Made by a program: the position numbers and the translations under genes
Notes under the pieces: model-generated
What the model was told of the DNA's origin: nothing
The model's input: the letters and a program-made list of their open reading frames with translations, nothing else
Database searches by the model: none
Assembly: GCA_037178975.1 (NCBI GenBank)
Contig: JASJZH010000004.1
Coordinates: 3,038,001 to 3,102,000, forward strand
DNA from: Oscheius tipulae
Taxonomy: Eukaryota; Nematoda; Chromadorea; Rhabditida; Rhabditidae
Reading direction: 5' to 3'
DNA: 64,000 nt
Shown: one piece after another, positions 12,926-22,900 of the stretch
How positions within the stretch are numbered: the stretch's first letter is position 1
Layout: every line of letters begins with the position of its first letter

Positions 12926-13422
12926 ATGATGTGGATACTCGTCGCAGCTTTTCTGGCCTCCTCCTGTGTCTTTTCCTCTCCCATTTACTCAAATTCCAGT
13001 AGTCCAATGCTCGAAAAAAAAGAAAGTGTCTCGAAGAAAACGAGTTCGCGGATGATCCAGCCAAGTCAGTCCATCCACCCTTGTTCCCCAATCAGTTTTG
13101 CAAAGACGAAGACTCCTCCAGAGGCCGTGACATCACCGGAACAAGTGCTAGTTGTTCAACCGGCTCAGTAGTCGAAGAAGGACAGTGTAGATAAGACGCA
13201 AAAGAGTGCGAGAAAGGAACCCACTAAAGAGACAACCCTACAGCCCACTCAAAAACCGACGGTCAGTCTGAAAAAAGCCGCTCCGACGGACAAAAAAATG
13301 ACGAAAGATTCCTCTTCCGATGATACTCTCAAACACGTCGAATCGACCAGGTATGCTTCTTCTTTGATCACAGAGAATGAGCAAGTTTCAGAGATGTCGT
13401 CAAGAGGGAAGGAGCCATCTAG
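12926..13422 (+). CDS. Small secreted Lys/Ser/Thr-rich protein, hypothetical
   Basis: The reading frame opens with a convincing signal peptide (MMWILVAAFLASSCVFSSPI). A low-complexity Ser/Lys/Pro/Thr-rich chain follows (KKESVSKKTSSRM, KEPTKETTLQPTQKPTVSL, KKMTKDSSSDDTLKHVESTR). An in-frame TAG at 13169-13171 is best explained as the last three bases of a 45-bp GT-AG intron (about 13127-13171), which keeps phase 0. A second intron near 13351-13391 joins ESTR to DVVKREGAI, with TAG at 13420-13422. I recognise no domain. Alternatives are a decayed gene or a different first intron. The product would be about 150 residues, basic and probably extracellular. Confidence 0.45.
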
Positions 13423-13780
13423 AAGAAATTAGGACGAAAGAAGACTTTAACATGCAAACAGAATGAAGATAACATGTTCGTTGACCACTTTCCTGTGCGG
13501 GGGAATTCACAAAATGCTATACATTTTGGATCCACTTTTTCAGTTTCTACGCAGTAGACGGTGGGGATAGAAATAGAGGAGTTCAAGGAGCTGCAGAGAG
13601 GTCTCCAGAGAGCAGAGATAAGTAATTGGAAAGGATTTGCAGAAGTGTAAGGAAAGAGTAAAGGAGGACAGCCGCGACTTTTATTGCTTGTAGAGGAGAG
13701 TGTCTACGAATGAACGCGGACAAAGGGGTGGTCTTCGAGCTGGCGGTGACGCCAAGAAAACATCCAGAAATAGAGGGAAA
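13423..13780. other. Intergenic between convergent genes
   Basis: About 360 bp between the stop codons of the secreted protein (plus strand) and the glycosyltransferase-like gene (minus strand). I see no frame, repeat or RNA gene in it. Confidence 0.45.
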
Positions 13781-15067
13781 CTAAAAGATTTGGAGGTAGA
13801 GCGAAGCCAGACCGCCGTAGATGGACGAAAAGTGACCGAAGATGGGCATTTGATTCATCAGTTCTCCAATCTTCAACACGATAGCTTCTCGTTCCTTGGA
13901 CTGTGAGATGACTCTTGGGACTCGGGACTCTCGGACACTCGCTATCGCCGTGTTCACTTGACTGATGTTGCACTGGAGCTGCTCGTCCAAAAACCAGAAG
14001 CCGTACTTGGCCAGAACTGTCTCCTGAAAGCTCTCTTCCTACGGCTTTAACGAACATATATACCTTGTTGCCGCCAGTCTCTCCATCCATCTGGATCGCA
14101 ATTGGAGGATTTTTCTGACTGCCGTAAATCCATTCCCAGCCAGAGGTTACACTAACAAGGAGATAGTAAGTTCATTCTATACTCACTAACCTGTGAGGAA
14201 GGTAGTTACAATCATAGTCGCCTCGAAGACAGAACATTTTGACCAGGTCAGGATCTGTGATGTAAATCCATTTCTGCCAGTCGAGCCATCTAGGACCAGA
14301 TCTATTTCAATTTTTTGTTTACCTGGCTACAAGATCTTTGGACTCTTTGCCTACAGGAACGTAGAAATTGGCTCCATTCATTATTCTCTTTCTCGATTCA
14401 GCTGTTCCCTAAACTCATTCGAATTGACTTTTACAAGTACGAAATTACCTCATGACCCTGTTGATCGAGCAGAATATCTCCTACCTCCTTTGTATTTGCG
14501 AAATCCATCAAAGAATCAGTCCAGAGAGTGTCTGCCTGCAGCATCCAAAACGGTTTGTCGAATGCTTGAAGGGCCGTGATGAGATTCGTTCTCATGAGGA
14601 AGAAGCTCATATAGGTCGAATCATAAGGACGGAAGGACTTCTGTTGTTTCTTGCTTCATAGCAAAAAAAGAGTAGCAAACCTGGATACTCGGGGCAGTCC
14701 ACATGACCACCGTGGCTTCTGGATATCGACTGAGAAGACCTTCTCGAGCACTTTCGTCCAAGACAAAGAACAAAATTCGCCTGTGAACAGACATTTCTCT
14801 CGTGTTACAGAGCCAATTCAACGTCATTTTCAGGGCATACTGATTGAGAAGAATGACTCCATAGCCTGAAGGCAGTTTGGTGACAGCCTCTGCCAGAGGC
14901 CTGTGCTTGTACAAATCAAGAGCTCGAAAATCCTTCTCATTTCTGGCCATAGCAGCCAGATTCTTCGAGTTGTTGATGACATTAGAGAAGAGAAGAAAGA
15001 CAATGGGCAATAGGAGGAGATTGACAGTGATGAAGGCTGTGGGAACCCATCGCCGGAGGAAGGACAT
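13781..15067 (-). CDS. Nucleotide-diphospho-sugar transferase-domain type II membrane protein
   Basis: A probable Golgi enzyme of the nucleotide-diphospho-sugar transferase (Nucleotid_trans, PF03407) family. The start MSFLRRWVP is followed at once by one hydrophobic signal-anchor (TAFITVNLLLLPIVFLLFSN). The luminal part holds LPSGYGVILLNQYALKMTLN, ILFFVLDESAREGLL, and the metal/sugar-nucleotide region FWMLQADTLWTDSLMDFA, where a D-x-D-like motif is expected but A-D-T-L-W is seen. Next come MNGANFYV, a Cys-containing FCLRGDYDCNYLPHS segment, and GWEWIYGSQKNPPIAIQMDG. The C-terminus runs to LASLYLQIF and TAG at 13781-13783. Introns are about 40 bp. An in-frame ATG at 15133 would add 22 residues. 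The family call is moderately strong; acceptor and linkage are unknown. Confidence 0.72.
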
Positions 15068-15180
15068 ATGTGTGGCTTGAGATGACACGCAAGATACGCG
15101 TGGAAAATAGGGCATGAGTCCTTCGATTACCAAAATAGTAGTTTTATACGCGTATAATACAAAATGAGGAAGTGGACTCG

Positions 15181-16208
15181 TCAGTACAGGGAGGAAAGGT
15201 CTTCAACATAATCATAGCGCTTCATCAAGGAAACCGTTGAGCCACTATCCGTATCGGAATGAGTCATGGAGGGACTGCTGGGATGGGACGACTGATGAGG
15301 GAGATTTTCTGCTTCTTCGCCCTCGTTTGATTCCATTTGAACACCACTTATAATGCAAGTCAGCCGGGCCAGATAGTCCTGAACTCGACAGTAGAATCTT
15401 ACGGATGTATTCACACCTGCTTTTTGGCGTTTTCTTGTTCAATTTGTTGTGTTATACGATCCATGGCGGACAGATGTTCGTTGATCTTTCTGTTGGCAGC
15501 TACCAGTCCTTTCACTGCAGATTCTGCCGCCTTCCACTGTTCTTGACATTTGTGCCAGGTCGATTCGGTGATACTCGTCTCTTTCAGCATTGCGATTGCC
15601 TAAATTTTTTTTGAACAGGTTCAAGATCGAGGAATGCCACTAACATCTTGTATTGTATCCCGCTCCTTTGAACTGCTTGCTCCGTGTTTGATGATCTTCA
15701 AAAGCTCATCTCCTCTTTGAAAGGCAAAACTTCGAAATTTGACGGGAAGATAAAGTGTGGTTAAATGGAAGCGATGTTCCGATTCGATGGCACAATGTGC
15801 ACATATGAGAAGTTTTTCGGCCTAAATTATTTTAGTTGGAAGACTGAAAAGATACTAACTTTTGGAATGTCATAAAGTACGAGCCCAGTAGATAAGCTTT
15901 TGCCGATTTCTGGAGAGCAACAGATTATACAGATCCTCGCCTGATTCAGATGATTTTTGAGATGGCAGTGTGAGCAGAACCACTAAAAAAGATGTTGTTA
16001 GAACATGCCTGGAAGAGACATACTTCTACGTCGTCAAAGGGCTGCAGTACAGCGTTTGGAGTCGGGGTCATTTGCTGCGAGGTTAGACCTGAAAGGTCTA
16101 TCAATTCGGAAATCGATTTTATGCTGAAGAAAAGCCGAAAAAGGGTGGATTGCTGAACTGTAGACGTTGAGCGAACCTGAATATTTTCAAGCCGTCTGTC
16201 TTCAACAT
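15181..16208 (-). CDS. Unrecognised Cys-pair (zinc-ribbon-like) plus coiled-coil protein
   Basis: Exons join in frame from ATG at 16208 (MLKTDGLKIFSIKSISELID) to TGA at 15181. The N-terminal half has three Cys-pair clusters (WFCSHC, CIICC, LLICAHC) with His residues nearby, suggesting metal binding. After that comes a helical, Gln/Lys/Glu-rich coiled-coil stretch (CQEQWKAAESAVKGLVAANR, DRITQQIEQENAKKQ). The tail is Ser/Thr-rich and acidic (HPSSPSMTHSDTDSGSTVS) and ends YDYVEDLSSLY. Introns are 35-55 bp. I do not recognise the family. The first exon is inferred from phase; the start could instead be MTPTPNAVLQ further in. The gene is divergent from SDE2 with about 415 bp between starts. Confidence 0.6.
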
Positions 16209-16622
16209 TTTTCGTTTTTCCCGCATTTTTCAGCTTTTATAAAGTTCAAAACAAAACGAAATCCAGTCTCCACGGCCAGTTCCCTATGGTTTCCTTCTGT
16301 TCACCACACAGGCGCTTGCCAGTTTGCTCACTGTTTCATCGCATGTTTGTAACAGCCAAAATAGGTTCTTTTTCTTGAAGCAAACGGTCGTTTTTCCTTC
16401 AGAACCTTTGTCCCGAATGCAAATACATTCGTTTCTTATTCTACTTTTGTATTTACCCCTTCCTTAGCCAGTTATCCAAGCCAGCGCTGTATGCAATGCC
16501 GGCGCGGTGTTTACGCTGTCAGATCTCCCGCAAGGTAACATTCTATCCGAAGAACTTTTTGAAATCCTTTCGTAAACTTTTTTCATTCTTCATGTCTTTT
16601 CAGCAGGCTTTTTCAGACCAGG
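16209..16622. promoter_or_regulatory. Divergent promoter region upstream of SDE2
   Basis: About 415 bp between two divergent starts. It contains a possible non-coding first exon of SDE2: a short frame at about 16,497-16,534 followed by GTAAC, with the matching acceptor TCATGTCTTTTCAG ending at 16603, 19 bases before the SDE2 ATG. This acceptor could also be a trans-splice site. Core promoter elements are not recognisable. Confidence 0.45.
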
Positions 16623-17810
16623 ATGAACGATTTTCTCGGCAGGCCCCGTCTTTACACGTCTGATGTTGATGCTGTCACATGGGCGAGGAGTCTCGAATCA
16701 AAAGAGTACTACTTCACTGTTGGTGGAAGGATTATTCAGGATCTTCCAACATTTTTGGACGAAAATGCTCAAATCCCAATAACCTTCGACGTTCATCGTC
16801 GTTTGTTGGGAGGAAAAGGAGGTCAGTTTTTCAAGATTCTGAGTTATTTGTACTTTTAGGGTTCGGCTCCATGTTGCGCTCGTTTCGTGTGAACAGAAGT
16901 ACAAATCAACTGATGTGTCGCGATCTGAATGGACGAAGAGTAGCGACAGTGGAAGAAGAGAAAAAACTTCGACAGTGGCTTCAGAAGACGTCCGAAAGAG
17001 AAAAGAAAAAGTTCGACAAAAAGTTGGTGTTCCTTTTCGTTGCTTGTTCAATGCTTATTTCCAGAAAGGCGAAGATTGAAAAGTTGAAGGGAGCTGGAAC
17101 AGCTAAACATCAGTTCAATGACCCCGACTATATTCGTCAAAAAGAAGACATCCTGGAAAAGACGGAGGATGCTTTTGAACACGGTCCGTTGGAGTTTATG
17201 CAGTGGAACATGTATTAATTCAGGCTTTGAGCATTTCAAAAAAAGACGGTTGGAGGAGGCCCGTAATGAGAACTCGTCAGACTCGGACTTAGATCTCGAC
17301 GAGTATGGTCAGCCATTACAGAAGAGAACAAAGACAAATATGGAACGGGAAGATAAACTAGAGGAAGTCGACTCAGATGATTCCGAAAATGAGTGCGATC
17401 CTGAACTGTTGAAGGAGATTCAAGACTACTTCGAGCATAAACCTGCCGTACAAGAGCCAACTGGTTCCAAGGTACCTTTTTGTTACCATCTGTTCGCATT
17501 TCTTGTTGCAGAATGAGACCAAAATCGAGAAGGTCGAAGCAAAATCCGAAAAAGTGGAAGATGTTCTCAGTGTTTACGAAGATATCGATCTGGACAAGTA
17601 CGAAGCGGTCGAAGAGCTTGAAAAACTCGGACTTGAGCACCTCAAACACTGTTTAAAAGGTACCTTTGTCTTTTCATTTCTAACTTTTTTACGCTGTCAG
17701 AACGTGGTCTCAAATGCGGTGGATCTGTACAGGAGAGAGCGGTTCGTCTCTTCTCCGTCCGAAATCTGAAGCCCGTCGACTATCCCAAGAATCTTCTAGC
17801 TAAGAGATGA
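16623..17810 (+). CDS. SDE2: SDE2 replication-stress / splicing factor
   Basis: Homologue of SDE2, a protein made as a ubiquitin-like fusion. In yeast and humans it is cleaved after a Gly-Gly, and the released C-terminal part acts in intron splicing and the replication-stress response. The first ~66 residues are the ubiquitin-like fold, ending LLGGKGG, directly followed by FGSMLRSF as in the family. Next comes CRDLNGRRVATVEEEKKLRQWL, then acidic/basic linkers. The C-terminal SAP-like helix pair is LEKLGLEHLKHCLKERGLKC, with the continuation GGSVQERAVRLFSVRNLKP. TGA lies at 17808-17810; the product is about 340 residues. Introns are 38-45 bp. RSL1D1 begins 115 bp downstream on the same strand. 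Confidence 0.9.
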
Positions 17811-17924
17811 GCGTGTAATTATAAAGGATACATTTATACTGTTTTGTGTATGCTTGGTAGATTCCAACACTTACTTATCCAAATATTATGTCTTCTTTTT
17901 TTAGCTTGCGTTTTTGTTTAGGAA

Positions 17925-19375
17925 ATGGTCAAAAAGGTGAAACAGGCTGTTAAGCCCGTTGCTGTAGTGGAAGAGAAGAAAGAAGAAGTCGAGGAGAAGA
18001 AGGATGGAAAGGAAGACGTCAAAGGAAACCTCACTCCGGTCGAGCTGGCCAGCGTCGAGCAGTGCGTCATTGATATCAAATCTCAGGTATCTTTTTTTAT
18101 TTTGCAGCTATGAAAGTAATTTAGGGTGTTGCTGCAATCAAATCTCTGAAGAAGTATTTCGAGCAGCGCGAAGGAAAGTCTCTCTTCCCGGAAATGGACT
18201 ATGCCCTGTCAATGGCGGTCGTCTACAAAAAGCCGGCTATGGTTACGGACCACTGCAGAAGTAATATGTGAGTCAATTTTTGCATCTAATTATAGTCGGA
18301 TGTTCAGCATTCTTCCCCGTTCTGACAAAACCTTTCAAGACTCTACAGTCTGTCTCATTCTTCCCGACTTGGATCAGACCGAGAAGGGCAGGGTTGGTTA
18401 TTCATATCAACTCATCTATAAAAACAAGTTCAGACTGATCCGGACGTCGAAAAGCAGGCCAGACAATGGGCTGACAAGATCGAAACGGACCACGATTTGA
18501 AGAACAAGCGCGTCAAGATCATCACGAAGCGGCAGCTCGAACGTGAATATCACGCCTACACTCAAAGACGAGCTCTCGCCACCCAATACGATCTCTTCTT
18601 GGTCGACAAACGCGTCGCTCGTTCAGTGTGCACCTTCCTTGGAAAGGATTTCGCCAAAGTTCACAAGTAGTTCTTTTTTTTTGCTGATGTAATTCGTTAT
18701 TTCCGACGCCCACTTTGGTTCGACTACTTCAAGCCTCTTTCCCAGGCCATCAGCGATGGATTGAACACCGTCTCCTTCCCCCTAAATCGCTACATGACCA
18801 GAGCTGCTGTCTCTGTCGGTCATCTTGGACAGGACACTTCCGATCTTTCCGAGAACATCAACGCTGTTGGTTTTTTCTGTTTTCGCAGTCAAAAAATTGA
18901 TTCAGGTAGTGGACAGACTGGTCGAAGTCTGTCCGGGTGGACTGCTCAACATTCGCAGTATCTACATCCAACCGAGCGGATCGCAGCCGAGCCTTCCCAT
19001 TTTCCATGATGAGGGTGCCGCCACTGATGTTGTCTTGAAGACGGAGAACAAGCATTCGCGTCGCGACCAGAAAACTGTCACCGACGACTGTAACACTCTT
19101 CCTGAGGGATTGAAAGTAGGCTCTTTATCCTTCGAATAATTGACAAGTTATAGCTGGAAATGCGCAGAAATGGAAAAATGCGAGTTGTGCGCGAGTCTGA
19201 CGGTCGTGGAGTTCTCTACCCAACAATCCACGACGAATGGGATCACCGTGATATTAACAAGCCGACGATCGATCCGGCTCAGCTGGAGAACAAGAAGAAG
19301 ATCAAGGCCAAGCGAACTGCCAAACGCAAGTCTGCCGCCATTCTTCACGGAGCCAACAAGAAGATCCGCGTCTAA
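17925..19375 (+). CDS. RSL1D1: Ribosomal L1 domain-containing nucleolar protein (RSL1D1-like)
   Basis: A nucleolar ribosome-biogenesis protein with a ribosomal-L1 domain (RSL1D1/Cic1/Utp30 group). The start MVKKVKQAVKPVAVVEEKK opens a Lys/Glu-rich segment. The L1 fold follows, from VAAIKSLKKYFEQR through PRSDKTFQDSTVCLILPDLD, KNKRVKIITKRQLEREYHAY and QYDLFLVDKRVARSVCTFLG to RYMTRAAVSVGHLGQDTSDL. The C-terminal tail is basic (KKKIKAKRTAKRKSAAIL) and ends NKKIRV at TAA 19373-19375. Short introns interrupt it throughout. The acceptor-like TTTTGTTTAG ends at 17921, three bases before the ATG. With the 115-bp gap to SDE2, this is compatible with a two-gene operon processed by trans-splicing. Confidence 0.85.
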
Positions 19376-19718
19376 ACTGTTTCCCATCTATTGTTCCTTG
19401 TTCTTGTTATAAAGTTGTTGAATGCTTCAATTAATTTATTCAATTTGTGAGTGAACGGAGAAAGCTTAAGTAATAGTACTAATCGTCAAGAAGGGGGGAG
19501 AGACAGGAGGCAATTGTCCGCCAACAAAAACATAATAAATTCTAGAAGGCCGTAACGAAAAAAGTCAGCCGGGGGAGGAGACACGAGGATTATGATCAAA
19601 AGACAATGGAAAAGCACGAGAGGAAGAAGGTAATATGCTTAAAGAGAGTTCTAATAATACTGAATTATTACGGAAATATTTTATGTCCGTTCCGATGAAG
19701 GAGAGCTTATTTTGCTTG
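19376..19718. other. Intergenic between convergent RSL1D1 and PMCA
   Basis: About 340 bp between the RSL1D1 stop and the distal PMCA stop. It is A+T-richer than the flanking exons. I see no gene or repeat; it should hold both 3' ends. Confidence 0.4.
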
Positions 19719-19943
19719 TTAGAGATTGTTCGTTTCCTTGATGTTCCCGCGCGATCCTCGAGACGCCGAGCGTCCTGAATTTTCTTTTGTTTCAAGTATA
19801 AAAACACAGTAAATACCTCTGTTTTCCGTCTCGACCTGAAGCCTGAGCTGTCTGCTGATCTCGCGCAAACGACTAGCCGACTGTCCAGTCAGACTCGGCT
19901 CACGGCGGTCCAGACCGGCTTGGAAGGCTTTGACGACGCGGAT
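19719..19943 (-). other. PMCA distal alternative calmodulin-binding 3' exons
   Basis: The acceptor TTTGTTTCAG precedes ATC at 19943. The exon encodes [20 protein letters not shown], then [20 protein letters not shown] 42-bp GT-AG intron (a multiple of three) joins to [18 protein letters not shown] before TAA 19719-19721. The IRVVKAF start is the PMCA calmodulin-binding domain and could follow RGLTRLQTQ directly. It lacks the RSSL continuation of the proximal exon and gives a shorter, more basic tail. Confidence 0.75.
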
Positions 19944-22900
19944 CTGAAACAAAGGGATTGTGGATGGACGACAAAGGAGAATGGTGGACATGCTGCCCGG
20001 TCACAAGCGGCCCTCACAATGTTACGAAAAGTAGATGTTGTTAGCAAGCGAATATAGGGGACGACCTCCTTCGGACGAAGAAAGAACACGACAGGCACGA
20101 ACAAACAAGACACATGCACTGATTAGATGTGTGTGTAGAGAGAGACAGAGAAAGAAATAGATAGAGATACAGCACAGCACGCTCACTTCACGACCATCCG
20201 ACTCTCTCCGCCGATTGACCATGTTTTCGTTCGCAATAGAGTGAGTCAGATCGGTGGAGAAAGAAGTGGATTCGGTTCGCTTACAGCCTGGTCGGTTGGG
20301 GCGCTGCTCAGAGGCACAGGAATCAGGTGGTCCGAGCGCTCACCGCCAATCACCTGCAACACGGGGGCCTTCCAGTCCAATCGGAGTGAACAGAGAGAAT
20401 CTTTTTTGAATATTTTACAGTTTCTAAACAGTTATACAGACGTGGGGGGGTCGGGCACTATCGGGCACAAATCGATCAGGCTTTTTTTCCTCCTCATTCC
20501 GTTCTGCTATGGTTTTCTTTTTCTCCCTCTCTTATTTCGGTCTTTACATTTATTCGAGTCAATAAAATTAAAGAAAAAAAAACAAAGGATCGTATGGCAA
20601 CGAATTGGGGGTAATCTCTAAAATAATATTGTTTTGGTCATGCTGTCTCCCTGAAGACAAGAGTACTTGCCAAGTCAAAAAGGAAGAAGAGTCGGAAGTC
20701 ATTTTAAGGAGAGAAAACAATAGAAAGATCGGGTCAAAATTTGAACACTCTACCCGTCATTAAATTCCCTGATTTCGTCCGACTCTTCCCTCCCCCATTT
20801 TCAAGGTTCTCATGACTCTCAGTTCAAAAAGATAGAGACAACATGACCTGACTAGAAGTATCAAAAATATATTCTCTGGTTTGTTTCTAAGCAACATAAC
20901 AAGTGGATTGAGCCTACGAGGGGGAGACTGGGACGGGAACACACGGTTTTAGGGACACGCTAACAGATCCAGAAAAGGCAATGGCGCTGGGTAGAGAGTG
21001 AATAAGAGATGAAAGAGCTCTAGACGTGGGCGATGGAGACCGGAGTGTCGAGAGACATGCTCTTGCCCATCCTCTGGCTATAACTGCTATTGGTGTCTGG
21101 TGACCACTTCTGCACCAGAGGTACTTTCTCGACCTTCGGTGCCGCCCCATTCTCAACAATGATCTGAGGCTGCGGCGACGGTGTTCGGGGTTGCTGATGA
21201 TGGTAATAGGGGTAGGGCTGAGGCGACTGTCGATGTGAGAGTGCGGCCAAAGAAGCCCGAGCTCCAGACGGGTCTGGTGAGGAGGCAAGACGCGACCAGC
21301 CTCGCATCGACTGGACGGAATGAGTCGAGGCGATTGACCGACGCTCATCAAACTCTTCCAGCGAAGAGCGGAACGCCTTGACGACGCGGAGCTGAATAAG
21401 ACAACCATATTCTCAAGAAATATTTACAATTTGACGAGAGAGAAAGTGGTGAAACATAAGAAAACTCGGCCAAAAAAAGTGGCCGAATTCTGGCAGCCGC
21501 GTATCTGGGGTGGCAAGTCTTTCCAAGTTGCTGCAGCTGCGGAGTCTGTTGGATTGTGTTGTTTTTTTTTAACCAAAAAGAAGGAGAAAAGAGGTTAGTT
21601 AAAGCATAAAAGTAGAGAGGGAGAGAAGTCTCACCAACAGAGCAACCACAGCTGCAGCAAGAGAGATAGAGAGAGAGAGAGAAAAGAGGAAAGAGAGATG
21701 GGAAATTGTCCACTTTGTCCGACTCTTGCCACATTTCTTTTGTCTACGAACTGAGAAAAGCGTGGTAAGTCATCTGATTGTTAGTACGAGAGAGAGCGTG
21801 CATGCTTATCATTGGTCGTCCCTTCGAAATAAAAAGTAAGCAAACGAAAAGAGGTTAAATGTGGCATCAGCACATGCATCACGGTCGACGGTAGTCATCT
21901 TGTCCAGTAGTCGAAGAGCAGCTCGGGGGAAGACAGACAGTCACTACGAAGGAGTAGAGAGAGGTGTTCGGAGGGTAAGAAGGGTAAAGCTGTCGTGCTC
22001 GCGCCCCCACAATTGAATCTTGCCACCCCACGCGAAAGACTGCTCAGAGAGTCTCAAAAAGAGAGTAAAACATGAGGTATTCCTTTTTAAGCATAAGAGA
22101 GACCTGTATAGAGAGAGAAAGAGAGAAAGAAAACACAACAGAACGGACACCCGGAACACGCAGAAAAGAGAACGGACATGGTCGTCGTGGTCGTGACTAA
22201 CGAACATACATAAAAACGCAACGTGCCAATGAGAAACGGACGGCAATCACTGTTTAGATTGAGACCCCCCCTCTTCCTATGACTACTACGTGTTTCTAGC
22301 CAAAATTAAAGGAGAGAGAGACACCACGAGATCGTGTTCAGTCGAAAAGGGGACAATTTTCCATCGACATTGCCACACGACAGGTACGCGACGAGAGTTC
22401 GACACTCTTTTCTTGTCATTTGACCATCATTTAGAGCATCGAAAGTCAGAGAGAACTGATGATCAAGTGACTCTCAGCATGCCTGTCTTTGCTTCTTTTA
22501 CTAGTTTTTGAGCATTAGTCAAGAGAGTGGTGTGTGACATGCGTGCCCATTTTCTCTTTGTCAAAAAGGGGAGAGAGTTTAACTAAGAAAGATTGAATAG
22601 GAGGACGTACCTGAGTCTGGAGACGAGTCAAGCCACGGACCCAGAGGATCTGTCCAGATCTCTTCTCGTGCGTGTCGGGATCTTCGTAGTCAGGCATCAG
22701 AGGATCGTTAGCCGGAGCCTCGCCAGATCCGATGGTCATATTCTGTGGAAGACTGCCAGTAGGAATCGTTGTTACAATCTGAAGGATGTCATGAAAAAGT
22801 CGAATGAAATAGGATACCTGTCCCCAGAGAAGAGTTCCGACACCGAGAGCCAGACACCAGAGCCACTGTTCGACGTTGAGCGAGGCCGTGCTGAACCAGC

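Noticed and set aside
12024-12984. Set of hydrophobic minus-strand frames that could form a multi-pass receptor
   Set aside because: No joining gives a continuous protein with a recognisable family pattern, so it is left as unannotated sequence.
13169-13171. In-frame TAG suggesting stop-codon readthrough or a pseudogene
   Set aside because: A 45-bp GT-AG intron ending in this TAG keeps the frame and has the usual intron length here, so readthrough need not be invoked.
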